Shown here piece after piece: positions 33,101 through 41,955 of a stretch of 64,000 nt of DNA. Position 1 is the first letter of the stretch. Every line of letters starts with the position of its first letter. Source of the stretch: Symsagittifera roscoffensis (Eukaryota; Xenacoelomorpha; Acoela; Convolutidae); assembly GCF_963678635.1 (NCBI RefSeq), contig NC_087067.1, positions 10,647,716-10,711,715 of the forward strand. Reading direction: 5' to 3'. The notes below the pieces were generated by a model. It was given only the letters and a program-made list of their open reading frames with translations. It did not search any database and was not told where the DNA came from. The position numbers and the translations under genes are program-made.

Positions 33101-34377
33101 GAAATCTTTCTGTTAGGCGTGAAGAGAGATAGAATAATAGCTAGCCTGTAGCAATAGTTTCATAACGACAAAATGTTTTCACGGGACCTCTCACTCAAAA
33201 AACCACAGAACTATCTTATCTCAAATACTGATGATGTGAAGTCTCCTCCAATAATCCTCTGAACCTGAACCATCTCATCTCAAAAACTGATGAAATGAAA
33301 TCTCCTCCAATAAAACTCTGAATCACCTCATCTCTAAAATACTGATGATTTGAAATCTCATCCAGTAAACGTCTGAACCATCTCAGCTCAAATACGGATG
33401 ATAAATTCTGAACCAAATACTGAACCATTAAAGATTTTTCATCAATCCTGAACACTTCAAGAAACTCATTTGAGGAAATTTTCTGAGTGATCGATACTTA
33501 AATATTTAAGGTTGAAGGTGACATCGACTGATTTAGTTTACCAATGTTTCAAGTTTTGGTCGTGAATTCCACTGACGATGGTTATTTCCTCTTTCTTATA
33601 TTCCGCATTGTCATAGATATTAATTTCAGCTCTAGATTTTAATTGTTCATATGCAAGCTTAGTAATAAAGAAAATAGCGGAATCCACGGATTCCACTTAA
33701 ATTTTTCGGAATCCACTTACAGTTGCGGAATCCAGAACAACTACCTTACAAATGCGCCGACAAAAGTTACGTTACAGGTATTTGTACGCGGAATTCACGA
33801 AAAATTTGTAAGTGGAATCCGCAACATTTTGGACAGTTTAAAGATTTGTCTCTGGAATCCAGGAATATACATACACAAAATTGTGCAGCTATCCAGTGCA
33901 CAGTTTGGCCTCGTAATGTACTTGAGACTACTTGAAGGTTGAATTCTGTGTTCTAATTTCGAAAGGGAACTTTAAACTGAAAGGGATCTACTCAACAATA
34001 TCGGGAGATTGTTAAGTAGATTATCTTATTCGAATTTTTCTATCAATCAGAAAGCAACAAAATTAGAATTGTCAATAGAAAGCTCTCTGCTAATTTGCTG
34101 TATTTATTCATAGGGGAGATTCTTAAGTAGATACCATAGGGGGAGATTGTTAAGTAGACCCAGAAAAGACCCCTCCTTTTTACTTACTTTGAACTTCATA
34201 ATATCTGGCTATTTCGGTTTCATCTATTGCACAATAAGACGAAGAGCCCGTTTCATCGAATGTGCCGTAATTAATCTTCGGGTCAACTTCTGGGCCATGT
34301 TGGGTTTGGAAGCTGACTGAATTAGTTGAAGATGGGTCACAATTTGAACTTTTTGTGTCTGAGTTATTAATGCTCAT
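14992..34377 (-). CDS. Gustatory-receptor-like (Grl) multi-pass membrane protein, 12 exons, complete
   Basis: Exons from 5' to 3': 34377-34188, 30993-30791, 29515-29420, 27182-27027, 23555-23382, 22931-22864, 22791-22651, 19907-19718, 19034-18935, 16180-16065, 15643-15512, 15108-14992. Total 1683 bases, 560 residues plus stop; every junction keeps the frame (phases 1,0,0,0,0,2,2,0,1,0,0). It has a long polar N-terminus (about 185 residues) and about seven hydrophobic segments, in exons 4, 5, 7, 8 (probably two), 10 and 12. Exon 10 plus 11 has a TM6-like helix then a Cys and a charged EHERRLRKAAAE helix. Exons 11-12 read FITYLNIIRIQ then PKLLYIN...AGTYVVSFLVIVLL, matching the insect Gr pattern before and in TM7 (Gly-Phe-Phe-x-Ile/Leu-Asn..., Thr-Tyr). 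Phase-0 introns before the last exons are also typical of Gr genes. Grl proteins are ligand-gated-channel relatives with cytoplasmic N-termini, found across non-chordate animals. The coding gene is firm; the family call is inference. An orphan multi-pass protein is the alternative. Confidence 0.78.
15512..15643 (-). CDS. Grl-like exon 11 (last intracellular loop)
   Basis: Forty-four codons, phase 0 both ends; acceptor AAATTTCAG, donor GTTCAC after CAG. A Cys and charged helix EHERRLRKAAAEMRAFGY is followed by DVDSFITYLNIIRIQ, comparable to the TM6-TM7 loop of Gr proteins. It is locally GC-rich (GCGGCGGCGG). Confidence 0.78.
16065..16180 (-). CDS. Grl-like exon 10 (TM6)
   Basis: Phase 1 in, phase 0 out; donor GTAAGT. 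Two AG acceptors nine bases apart (before 16180 or before 16171) are both in frame and differ by three residues. It encodes LELEWYDSLLYRLAMSIYW followed by LFIFSSILLP, a membrane helix. Confidence 0.82.
16181..18934. other. Grl-like intron 9
   Basis: Mostly unassigned. It holds a tRNA-like patch on the minus strand around 16215-16285 (B-box-like GGTTCGAGACC), members of a GGCCAAAA-type dispersed repeat (16490-16560, 16740-16860), an isolated ORF at 17191-17457, and 18400-18550, which is repeated in rearranged form at 52440-52570. Confidence 0.4.
17191..17457 (-). CDS. Hypothetical 88-residue ORF inside the Grl-like intron
   Basis: ATG start at 17457 and an open frame of 88 codons, rich in Lys, Arg, Glu and Trp (YFTLESVQKRQEWHTENKR...), less AT-biased than its surroundings. 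No domain recognised. It could be a transposase fragment or a small nested gene. The C-terminal end runs into AT-rich sequence, so the true 3' end may differ. Confidence 0.28.
   Translation of the reverse strand: MVDCNYPLRTLRCWAIPYFTLESVQKRQEWHTENKRIGQKLAKDRAFKTWMGYAQPTIRKMINFLRKEKSLSEKKMMRITAGKKQLSS
18935..19034 (-). CDS. Grl-like exon 9
   Basis: Phase 0 in, phase 1 out; acceptor CTTGTTTAG, donor GTAATC. It encodes DVQFMQATVSSLNGFPSKV and a weakly hydrophobic TAMALLSGVANFTF. Downstream (18680-18935) is an intron patch with three similar CACCAAATTCGGGCC phrases. Confidence 0.75.
19035..19717. other. Grl-like intron 8
   Basis: Nothing coding seen. 19616-19680 is a strongly G-rich plus-strand stretch, C-rich in the transcript. 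Confidence 0.4.
19718..19907 (-). CDS. Grl-like exon 8 (TM4 and TM5)
   Basis: Phase 2 in, phase 0 out; acceptor CTAATTTCAG, donor GTAAAT. A long hydrophobic stretch from IAMIAALEVCMVLGCLLY through VVYSVLVLHYFWFCTIIVF probably crosses the membrane twice, then a polar helix DIQCLVSDILQRAVTL. A G-rich plus strand (C-rich transcript) lies 38-100 bases past the donor. Confidence 0.85.
20599..20690 (+). repeat. Bel-Pao LTR start, truncated copy
   Basis: Begins TGTCGCAGCGCAAATGTA and continues like the copy at 21884 for about 55 bases, then shows a tRNA A box TGGCCGAGCGA at 20657-20667 before running into pol sequence. It looks like the upstream LTR cut by an internal deletion. Confidence 0.6.
20700..21903 (+). 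pseudogene. Bel-Pao integrase and C-terminal DUF5641-like region, frameshifted
   Basis: Split over frames. 20740-20800 reads as a DFDSKHPI-type Pao motif, 20815-20900 has an H-x-H zinc-binding part (RHLHVKKFHQGVG). 21000-21030 gives NTSVDYFVPF, with the first catalytic Asp. The 21065-21688 frame continues with TTRAVHIEVLPSLNASSCV, SDNGMNFFGA (second Asp) and GGSWERLVRSVK (Glu), so the DDE triad is present, but in two frames with stops. 21680-21900 resembles the integrase C-terminal domain (ELV...SPRGHYPLARN...KDGCARSAE...) and the frame ends in a TAA at 21901-21903, inside the LTR. Dead copy. Confidence 0.88.
21884..22150 (+). repeat. Bel-Pao 3' LTR start with tRNA-like segment
   Basis: Begins TGATGCAGCGCAAATGTA and overlaps the end of the pol frame. 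It then has GCATATAAG, a tRNA-like segment (21950-22018) and a 3' module TACGGTTCAGCTTTGATTAA at 22085-22105 that recurs in the LTR at 60 kb. Confidence 0.6.
21950..22018 (+). other. tRNA-like segment inside the Bel-Pao LTR
   Basis: A 69-base segment. Its ends pair as an acceptor stem (GGGGTCT with ATGCCCC, six of seven positions counting one G-U). A perfect B box GGTTCGAGTCC lies at 21997-22007. The D and anticodon arms are degraded and no anticodon can be assigned. The genuine tRNA gene it came from is not clear. Confidence 0.55.
22251..22650. other. Grl-like intron 7 remainder
   Basis: No coding signal beyond the LTR. The phrase GAGGGG...GGCAAACTGGAAAAGAGCCG at 22608-22638 recurs at 58910-58940, so part of it is a dispersed repeat. 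Confidence 0.35.
22651..22791 (-). CDS. Grl-like exon 7 (TM3)
   Basis: Phase 2 in and out; acceptor ATTTTTTAG, donor GTAGGT. Hydrophobic segment LFVLASFIFGAIAWIAMATS, then a polar region ending ESFNKVF. It lies just beyond the 3' LTR of the Bel-Pao relic, which sits in the following intron. Confidence 0.8.
22864..22931 (-). CDS. Grl-like exon 6 (intracellular loop)
   Basis: Sixty-eight bases, phase 0 in and phase 2 out; acceptor AATATAG, donor GTCAGT. It encodes a basic loop VFMRAQRSQIGKLQTPKF. Its frame is fixed by the phases of its neighbours. Confidence 0.72.
23382..23555 (-). CDS. Grl-like exon 5 (TM2)
   Basis: Fifty-eight codons, phase 0; acceptor CATTTTAG, donor GTAGGT. A Ser/Asn-rich extracellular-looking start (potential N-glycosylation at NSS and NYT) is followed by a hydrophobic segment YIINFFLYLSVFWY and a basic end. 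A C-rich run in the transcript follows the donor by about 35-50 bases. Confidence 0.8.
23640..24560. repeat. TATAATCTG-type minisatellite, two arrays
   Basis: 23805-23945 and 24420-24560 consist of short, degenerate units around TATATAATCTGTA with a spacing near 10-12 bases. The phrases TATACAGTCTG and TATGCATA recur as variants. The pattern gives spurious ORFs on both strands (23572-23892). They lie in intron 4 of the Grl-like gene. Confidence 0.75.
24561..27026. other. Grl-like intron 4 remainder
   Basis: AT-rich, no feature recognised. ORFs at 25438, 26219 and 26466 are short, lack splice context and have noise-like composition. Confidence 0.35.
27027..27182 (-). CDS. Grl-like exon 4 (TM1)
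   Basis: Fifty-two codons, phase 0 both ends; acceptor TTTTTCTAG, donor GTGAGT. A basic stretch SSSRRLKKISCRLYN is followed by a hydrophobic helix YPVLVLFLLLSYYILSVVL, the first membrane segment, and then basic residues. Confidence 0.85.
27183..28299. other. Grl-like intron 3, unassigned part
   Basis: Contains a direct repeat AAGGTGGATCAAAGATAA at 27205 and 27251. Nothing else is recognised. Confidence 0.35.
28300..28700 (-). pseudogene. Non-LTR reverse transcriptase fragment
   Basis: On the minus strand: TVDHENLAKK near 28650, then VNYGVPQGSVLGPL near 28520 (RT motif with PQGS), then LYADDCSLF near 28450 (catalytic Y-A-D-D), then an ENKLTLS-type motif near 28340. These are RT motifs in the right order for a LINE, but with frameshifts, stops, and sequence lost between PQGS and YADD. 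A dead LINE within the Grl-like intron. Confidence 0.8.
28701..29419. other. Grl-like intron 3 remainder
   Basis: Around 29130-29330 belongs to a dispersed repeat with phrases such as GGCGGAGCCTGCAAAG and AAAATAGGGTCTAAATTG. No gene is seen. Confidence 0.35.
29420..29515 (-). CDS. Grl-like exon 3
   Basis: Thirty-two codons, phase 0 at both ends; acceptor GTTATAG, donor GTAGGT. It encodes VLDNTNQPWDGSPF...MGFDRWVKLM, an amphipathic lead-in to the first membrane segment. Confidence 0.75.
29849..30125. repeat. Inverted repeat pair in Grl-like intron 2
   Basis: Left arm 29849-29896 (CTTTTTAGTGCTTTGGGAGA onward to GGTCGACCTA) and right arm 30079-30125, its reverse complement, differ in only a few bases. 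They enclose about 180 bases that include a G run near 30024-30037. Similar arms occur near 14670-14715. It looks like two opposed copies of a dispersed repeat. Confidence 0.75.
30126..30790. other. Grl-like intron 2 remainder
   Basis: Contains a second repeat block with a long C run near 30348-30363. No gene is seen. Confidence 0.35.
30791..30993 (-). CDS. Grl-like exon 2 (cytoplasmic N-terminal region)
   Basis: Acceptor CTTTTTTTTCAG, donor GTAAGA. It completes an Arg codon at the junction, then encodes 67 polar residues (RIISYTNSAV...RPDISLGDSDIEIRL...). It is clearly GC-richer than the intron around it. No hydrophobic segment. Confidence 0.8.
31350..32170 (+). pseudogene. Non-LTR reverse transcriptase relic, N- and C-terminal parts
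   Basis: 31355-31440 reads NNHRPIFLISSFGKVFERLL (LINE RT start, NYRPIS motif), then frame-shifted FGFRKG- and DLKKAF-like text (31480-31600). After a deletion, 31890-32070 gives VLIYGCSNETSLNQVLKNQK and ESKISGVFEMHH, resembling the C-terminal end of CR1/RTE-like LINE ORFs. Stops and frame changes are many. Orientation is opposite to the RT at 28300-28700. Confidence 0.72.
32171..32829. other. Grl-like intron 1, unassigned part
   Basis: No gene or clear repeat seen. Confidence 0.35.
32830..33040. repeat. GCGGAATCCGCAA-type short repeats
   Basis: Many variants of GCGGAATCCGCAAC and TTGTAAGCGGAAACC with irregular spacing. The same phrases reappear at 33670-33870 beyond the period-60 array. The unit is itself partly palindromic (GCGGATTCCGC type). 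Confidence 0.7.
33205..33445. repeat. Minisatellite, period about 60
   Basis: Three to four degenerate copies of a unit with CTGATGAAATGAAATCTCCTC and CTCTGAACCATCTCA. The minus-strand ORF over it is repetitive and not a gene. Confidence 0.75.
33670..33870. repeat. GCGGAATCC-type short repeats, second cluster
   Basis: Same motif family as 32830-33040 (GCGGAATCCAC, GTGGAATCCGCAAC). The ORFs at 33643-33942 follow from these repeats. Confidence 0.65.
33980..34160. repeat. MITE-like element, copy 1
   Basis: ATCTACTCAACAATATCGGG then AGATTGTTAAGTAGAT form a short hairpin at 33989-34022, followed by about 110 bases also found at 35012-35120, and an end AGATTGTTAAGTAGA at 34145-34159. A third copy lies inverted at about 59880-60000. 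Confidence 0.6.
34188..34377 (-). CDS. Grl-like exon 1 (N-terminus)
   Basis: The ATG at 34375-34377 is the first in the open frame. The donor GTAAGT follows base 34188, leaving phase 1. It encodes 63 polar, Ser/Asn/Asp-rich residues with no signal peptide, as expected for a cytoplasmic N-terminus. Copies of a short repeat (GATTGTTAAGTAGAT type) flank the exon on both sides (33980-34160 and 34940-35150). Confidence 0.75.
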
Positions 34378-34939
34378 TTTGCTACTGCTTCATTAGAAGA
34401 ACAGTAGTTATAAGTAGTTATAAGTCATAATAGTAGCTTGAAGCAGATTTAGCGCCTGTTCATACTATGGTTATACAGCATCAATGGTACTGCAGTTTTG
34501 TAAAGCCGTCTCGAAAGTAAACTTAACCAGAAAATAATTAGTTTGATCATGCCAAGAAACGCAATTGTAACTCTACGCGTCTATTTTACTCGCACTAATC
34601 AGAGGTCGGTTCAGATCATGCAAATTGATATAAAACTGAGATTAATAAAGGCTACCTAAATTCAAAATAATATCTTGACTATTTGTATTCAAAGTTAAGT
34701 CAAGTTCTGTAGATTTGCCATTCATCTTTCGAATCAAGTTTGATTTACCTTGATAAGTTAAACTTGAGGACATTTTAAATATGCAGTAGATTTATGCTTT
34801 GAACTCTCGGGAAATATTACACGCATATATCTTAGATTTAGATATCTGTAAATTGGTCAACACGTTTTTTTTTCGACACGACTGAAAATACCCTTTTTCC
34901 AAAAAGAGAAGATTGTAACTGGTTGCTTTGAGTGTAGCA

Positions 34940-35150
34940 AAAAACGGGATCTACTTAACAATTGCCCTACCCCGTTTAAGAAAGGGGAGGGGCAATTGTT
35001 AAGTAGATTAGAATAACGCATTTTTGACCAATAAGAATGCAGTAAAATTCTAATTCTCAATAGAAAGCTCAGTGCTAATTTACTGCTTTTATTAATAGGG
35101 GTGGCAAGTAGATACCAAGGGGGGGGGATTGTTAAGTGGATCCAAAAAAC
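34940..35150. repeat. MITE-like element, copy 2, with a perfect hairpin
   Basis: Arms 34949-34967 and 34990-35008 are exact reverse complements over 19 bases (ATCTACTTAACAATTGCCC) with a 22-base loop holding C and G runs. The body and end match copy 1. The spacing to copy 1 places exon 1 of the Grl-like gene between the two copies. Confidence 0.75.
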
Positions 35151-37700
35151 GTTCCGAGTACAGGTTGGCCGACTATTCGTAGCTGTCAAAATTTCGTTGC
35201 AGGAGACAGTTGTTTGAAAAAAAAATTGGGGCGCGCCTTGCCTGATTGGTAGTTTTTAAAAATATACTACGTTTCGAGGGTAAAATTGAAATCAAAATTG
35301 TGTTCTAGTTGGAGTTTTTGTTTGTTTTTGCAGAAAAGTTGAGTGTTGCTTTTTCTCACGTTATGGTGCGATTTGGCATTATTTGAGTTCTATTTGGTCT
35401 GAATTGATAGTGCTACATGATGTATCTAAGATGAATTTTAATGAAACGTTGAAAAAAAAGTTTTCAGAGAAGAAACTTTAAATTACATAGAAAAAGAAAA
35501 CATATCTCTGCATTGTTTTTTAATTACCACACTCTCTTAAAAATGATATATAAACAATCGAAAACTGCATCGTATATAATTTTTGGGAAATTTCTTTTTT
35601 GGAACAGTTCTTTTACATTCGATTTTCTTTCAGGAATTCCATTGTCTTGAAAATGCCTTTTCGGATATATATAATAAAATCCTTTTTGTGCTCCTTTGCA
35701 GTAACCATCTGACTATCGGCTTTGAATCCTCAGCTCATAAATAAAAGAATAAATGCTTCATCAAATATTTTCCTATACTTTAATATAGGTCCATCTCCAG
35801 AAACTTCTAGAAATTGTTTGCTGAACTCTGCTGCTAAACTTGAACTTACCTGACTTCATGACATATTAGCAAAATGTCTTGCTACATAACCAGAGCATCT
35901 CTGTGCAACTAAAATTTCCAATGAAAGTCCTCTGTGAGGCTATATTCTTCCAATTATTCTGCTTTTTCGAGCGTTGCAACACGTTCAAGAGTAAAAATTA
36001 GTTTTTCCATCTGTCTTAAATAATCTCTCTAATAAGGCTATTCCAAAATCTTTCTATTATCTGATTGAACATAGTCGTATAGACTTCCTCAGGAGAATTT
36101 AAGTTTTCGAATCATGATTGGTTTTCATCTAATGCATTGAAATTTTTTAATATCACAGACCTTGTCAAAGAACTTATATCATGCCTTCAAAATTCTCAGA
36201 ATTGCATGCTGCAGTATGAAGAATTGGAAAATGATGGGTTACATGTGCTCAATTGTAGATTTCAGCTAATCTCCTCCAACAAAGATGTTTGAACTAGGGT
36301 TCCTTGAAGGCTTTGTTGGTCTTCTGATACATTATTTGATAGCCGTAGAAGGACTTGCTTAGAAGATTTATTATTTATGTACCAACAACTGATAAAAAAT
36401 TTTGAAACACTTTTTGAGGAGAGTATCGTAGAAAACGTGAATGTTGATTCACTGCAAGACAATCTTCATGTACAAAAAGAAAAGAAGAGAATAAATTAGC
36501 TAATTTTCTAGTTTGAACATTAAATTTTGCCTTCTCTGGGGATGTGTTTTTTTTGCTTAGATTTGCACAGATATCATTCAACAAATATCAATATTTATAA
36601 TTTCCGGAGGAAAACCAGCAAAGTTTAATTTTAGTTCATCTTCAACAAGAATGTCACAAATATCTCATGAAAAAAATTCTAAAATTTCGTTTAGCTTTAC
36701 AAAACAGAATTCGCTGAAGGTGATCAATAACTTTTTATTTTTAAAAGAAAATTTCCCGCCTTTTTTCATTTTTATGTTTTTTTTCTTTATATTCCCGTCT
36801 CATGTTATCTTTTTGTCCCTCTCAAGATTCTAATCCACCAAGGATAGTTTAGCTTCACGACTGTAGAAGAAAAGATAAGGACGTCCCATAGCTTTAAATA
36901 AGGCCTTAAAGGATCACAATAGCTGTCGACGTTGAAGCAATTTAAGTTATTTTCTGCTTACCAGATTGTTACAATTCTGAACCTCAAAATCTAATTTTTG
37001 ACATCTAGTAAAGAACATGACCAAATTCTCAAAGCTACGAGTTCCATTATGTCTAGCTTTGAATGTCTGCATGTCGTTTTTTGACGAATTGAGTGAGAAT
37101 TAAGTTGCTTTGCATCTACTAAAATGATTGGTTGGCAAATTGTAAGGCCTTTCCCAATCAAGTTCTCATCAATTACTGCCATTCGAGTGAAAACATTTAA
37201 AGATCCAAACGTCATGTTTTCGCATTAATTTAGAATTTGTTTTTGAAATTTTCGCCAATTGAGAAAATCTTGTAACTTGTAGGTTTGTGCAAAAAAAATT
37301 ACTAGGTTTGATTGTGAGCATTTGTTTTTTATCATATCAATTCCATTGTTAAGATGAAATTCATTTTTATTCGTATAGCTCCAATAACTGGATCAGCATC
37401 CCTAATGTTGTATTATTGCAAAAAAAAAATTTAAGTACAGGCAATCCGTTTTATAACACATTCCTTTTAAAGTATTTTGATCCTCCCAATCCAATTTGTA
37501 GCTTCTTCAAAGCTTCTTTCTAATCAGTTCAGCTTCCTATTTTTCTTAAAGCAAAAAAAATATTCTCTAGAAAATCACTTGTCAATTATTTGAAAAACGC
37601 TCTCTGCGTTGGAAATTCTGGAAACTCAAGCTTGTCTGGGTTGCCACACCAGTAATAAAGAAAAATCCATTCATTTCGCTAGATTTGTAGGTCTTCAGAA
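35151..37700. other. Upstream flank, uncertain decayed ORFs
   Basis: No gene recognised. On the minus strand 37215-36991 and 36584-36262 are open in stretches with a protein-like feel (VDAKQLNSHS..., SSFLFVHEDCLAVNQHSRFL) but broken by frame changes. I cannot name them; they may be transposon remains. Confidence 0.3.
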
Positions 37701-37725
37701 AAAATTAGAGTTTTTGCCGATTTGC

Positions 37726-40700
37726 TAATTGCCTCTTGTTTCAAGCTTCAAAAATATCGCATTTTGTAAAAAGCAATACAAAAAAACCCACGCATTTCTT
37801 TCTAATCAGCCTGAATTCGTCTTAATACTCAAAATTATGCAGACGGTTTATTCAAAACTAAGACAGAATTCTGATTTCGGAATCCGATATACGTTTAAAG
37901 TAATCTCGTTACGGTTATAATTATATGCGAATATGTTTAGAGGTAACCTAATGAAAATTCTGATGGCAGAAGTTGAAATTTAAAAACGAGTATGCATTTT
38001 ATCTGAGCGTTTTTAGAAACAAACTCCAATCAGAAAAGTTTTTAAAGAGTATTTGGAGTGGTAGTTGATTTTGTCTTTAGAAAAAAAAATGTCAAAGCAG
38101 AAACTTCAAAAATGATGCATTCAAGAAAGCAGCAAATACGCAAACGTAATCATAATCAGAATATTTATCTAGAAAAATGTAAATCTTAAACAACATATGG
38201 TCGAACAAACTGTGCCAGCAGTTTTTATACTACAGCCAGTTACACAAACAGAACTTGGTTTATACACAGACTTAAAAAACAATGAACCTTCAATACGGAA
38301 TAAAATAAAAACAAATATCTCTAGCCCAACAAAACAAATTTCAACAAACAACTTCAATACTATGACACCAATTTAAAGTAAACTTTTCTAACTCAGATGC
38401 CTCCAAGAAAAACTTTCATCTCCATAGACTAAATGCAAGTCGATATTTTAGATTGACACGTTTTTTCTACCGATTCAGTTTTCCACACTTGCAAGTAAGT
38501 TCTTTACACGAATAGCAGCGGTTGACTTACTTCAAATAGAAACTAAAATTTTTATACGTCTTATGCTAAATATTTATCTAGCAGGGGTAATGATGAGGCT
38601 GTCAATGAATCATGAAACACAAAAAAGCGTTTTATCAGTTTATTTCATCAAAGTAGTGAATCTGATATCATAAAAATTAATTCGTAGGGGGTTCATTTTG
38701 TGTGAAAGATACCACAACATAAATCTTTTAAAGGGGTACTATCAATTAAATGTTGGTGAGATTCTTGGAGCGATATTTAATAATTTCAACTCCCAAGTTA
38801 ATCAAATAAGTTATATGAGCTTATCGCATCAGCAAGAGTACCAAAAACCAAACATTATAATTTTAGTCACCTTATGATGATAATAACCTGTTCCGAGGAG
38901 GTTGTTCAGAAAATTGAAAAATATTATATTTGCGAAAACTAATAATTGTTTCTTGACACAATAAATCCAAATTTCATTCTAGTCATCTTTTTTGTTAATC
39001 TCTTGTTGAAATTGAAAAGTACTCTTGTTCCTGTTATTCACAAAAAATTGTTTAATTACCATCTTATTGCCAAGCTAGTCTCTTAGTTGATGTTCGATAT
39101 ATTAGGAACTCAGTTATCCGCATTCCCGAGGTTGGACACTTTTTTATGTATCCAATACCCCCAACAAATTGTACTTTATGTTAGAATGATAATCTTTTAC
39201 GGGAGGACCTTTGCCCAAATCAAAGGATTCCAGCGCACTTTCAATCTCGCCAATTTTTTCAAAATGATCCGCGTTTTATTAAAACATTTCAAAACAAAAA
39301 ACAATGGCGAACTGCACAGCACCATTATTAAACCAGCCAACAAATACTGGTATCGAATTGTATGTCTTGCAAACAGCCTAACAGTTCGCATTACTTACAT
39401 CAGATTGATTAAGCCTTGATAATGACAACTGATTCTCCCCTTTGTTTAAAAATTTGTGATCAAATAAATAATTCGCATACAAAATTACCTCCACAGCTGC
39501 CACACTTGGTTATGATAAATTCAAGCTAAAAGCTAATACACCAATTGCAAAAATTCCTCGCTTATTTGTAGGCAGATTAATTATGTGATAGTTAAGACGT
39601 CAAGAATACGATGTCTGCAATATCTGCAACCAATTAGTGTTCGCCAGAAATAAGCGGAGAAGTGGGTATATGATATTTAAAAGTCTTTTTATTACTGTTT
39701 GCAATAATTGCATTTAAAAAAGTAAATTTTTCTGCCCTATCTATTGTTCCCAATTTCTGATTGGTAATTTTTCAGCATTAATTCCGTTAGTTTACTGGCA
39801 AAATAATGCCCTGTTTGTCTGGAATTGGAATTAACCGTTCAATGGAGGAAACTCCGCAGAAGGAAATGTCCGCAAACTTTCCATTCTATTGGTACTGATT
39901 TTTTTTAAAGATTCTCAAGTCCAAAACTAGCTGGCTTTTGACAAGTTTTTATTCCGAACATGCCGAATGGAATTTTACGTCCGAAACTTAGGTTTAATTT
40001 ACAAATGTAACATTCGTACAAGCTAAAACACTAGCGATGAAGTTATTAGTCAAGTTTTATGAAAAAATTCGTTTCACTCATTGGACTTTCAAAGACGACG
40101 CTTGAAAATTGTGCATACAGCTATTTTTTAAAACTGCAAGCGCAGTGAAGCGTGGTCATATGATAAATGAACACCTTCACAAAGTTTTTTTTTAACCATA
40201 ATTGCATAAAAAATTGCACAATTTTCTTGCCAATTTTTGTAGGTAAAATAATCATTCCTATCAAAAAATGAAGATGAGCCATCTCATATGTTGCCAATTA
40301 TGCTGTTTATTGAAAAATTAAAACTAAATTGTTTTGTTTGGTTCTGGACGCTGATTTAATTATTGATTATAACCTTCTCATGGAAGTGGACGATTTCTAA
40401 GCGTTCACAATTCTTTATCTAGAACTGAGATCAAAAGCTGTTGAAGTTTTTTTGCACCGGATACAGTCGCGGTCTTCATGAAGAACAAACATTTACTGTC
40501 AAAACTATTATGATGCTCAAACTATTAATGCGTTGCTCTACAACGAAGGTCTTATAAACATCCATTTTTCGACCTTCAACCGTATGAAAAACTAAATGTT
40601 GCCCAAAACAATACAAACAACTTACTTTTTTTGTGAATACAATCATTCAACTTAATCACCAATACTTCCAAAACTTTGTTCATTTTACCAAACTTTTTTA

Positions 40701-41280
40701 CAGTACTTACAAAAACCTATCAGCCAACCTACCCTTGAATGACCCGTTTTTTACCTACAAAAATCTAAATATAAAAAAGAACATAGTACCCGTCAGAATA
40801 CACCCCACTGCATCTGTATAGACTGCCATTAACCGAACTCTAGCCCATTTTTCCAAACACGGTGAAATCCAATGCCAGATTTGCCAGTTCTCACATTTTA
40901 CTCGTTCCTTTGCCCATTTTTCCAAGGTAGTTTATGTTACAATGTAACAACTTGACCGAGGTTGCATCTTGCGGAAAAATTCGAACTAGCAGTATGGCAA
41001 TTTATCGACACCTCACAGTTGCCATTCAAATATCTTGTATTGTACAGAACGTCTCCCATCTACAACTCAAATTTGCCCAAAGTTTTGAATCCCTTACAAT
41101 TTGTCCAACCAGTAGAATTAATCCTTCAAAGCTAATAGACTATTCACATACAATTTTTTTCTACTTCTCAGAAGTGGTAAGGCATCATGCTTCAAAAAAG
41201 CCACTCACAAATCGATATACCATTTTATTTAAAAACTTTTTTTCCCATTCGTTTTTTTGTATAATAACATAAGACACAAA
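37726..41280. repeat. Complex repeat family, diverged copy I
   Basis: Segments match the 44.2-48.6 kb copies in the same order: 37826-38010 with 44258-44450, 39300-39600 with 44880-45200, 39800-40010 with 45378-45590, 40320-40560 with 45890-46124, 40630-40830 with 48043-48240, and 40970-41200 with 48390-48610. Identity is moderate with many indels. Confidence 0.65.
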
Positions 41281-41709
41281 ATCTTCTTTAGATTGAAGCT
41301 ATTTTATACACTTTTTACCCATACCGGTTTTTTTAGTCTCTTTTATCTACAAAGGGAGACCCAGTGGTAAGCCTGTGGTTGACTTAAGGTGGACATAAAT
41401 TTAAGATGTTTGGTTTTAAGTAGAAATTGATTTCTATTTTGTTTTTGCTACATATAATTTTCATATCCGCGGTTAATTTGGAATCTAAAAACATTCGAGT
41501 TTTTTGTATCGCTAATCGACAGCATGAACGTCGTTCTTTTTTTTTTCTCCGTGTTGGATGTGTGTTGGATTATAATGTTTTTATAAATAAAACATTACAT
41601 TTTTATAATTGTCTTTTGTCGTTTAATTTTGTTATAAATTTTAATGTTTGAGTACAGTTTTTCAATGTAATTGGATTGCAATCATCTCAAACCTGATTGA
41701 AAGCAAAAA

Positions 41710-41955
41710 AGGAAATTAAATCATTCGCTTATTCGATAAACTATGTTTTTTATTCCTTGTTGTTAATCAAAAAAAATTCAGTACAAATTGGAATTGCAAT
41801 CGTTTCAAACCTGACCGAAAACAAAAAAAGAAGTTGCTTTCCAACACCACAAAAAGAACTTTTTCAACCTGAAGGAAATTAAATCATTCGCTTCATCGAT
41901 AAACTATGTTTTTTTCCTTGTTGTAAATCAAAAAAAATTCAGTACAAATTGATCA
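41710..41955. repeat. Direct repeat, about 165-base spacing
   Basis: GAAATTAAATCATTCGCTT...ATAAACTATGTTTTTT...AAAAAAAATTCAGTACAAATTG occurs at 41711-41790 and 41875-41952. The rest of 41280-42880 shows no supported gene; the ORFs at 42053-42449 and 42489-42800 overlap in different frames and are unrecognised. Confidence 0.7.
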
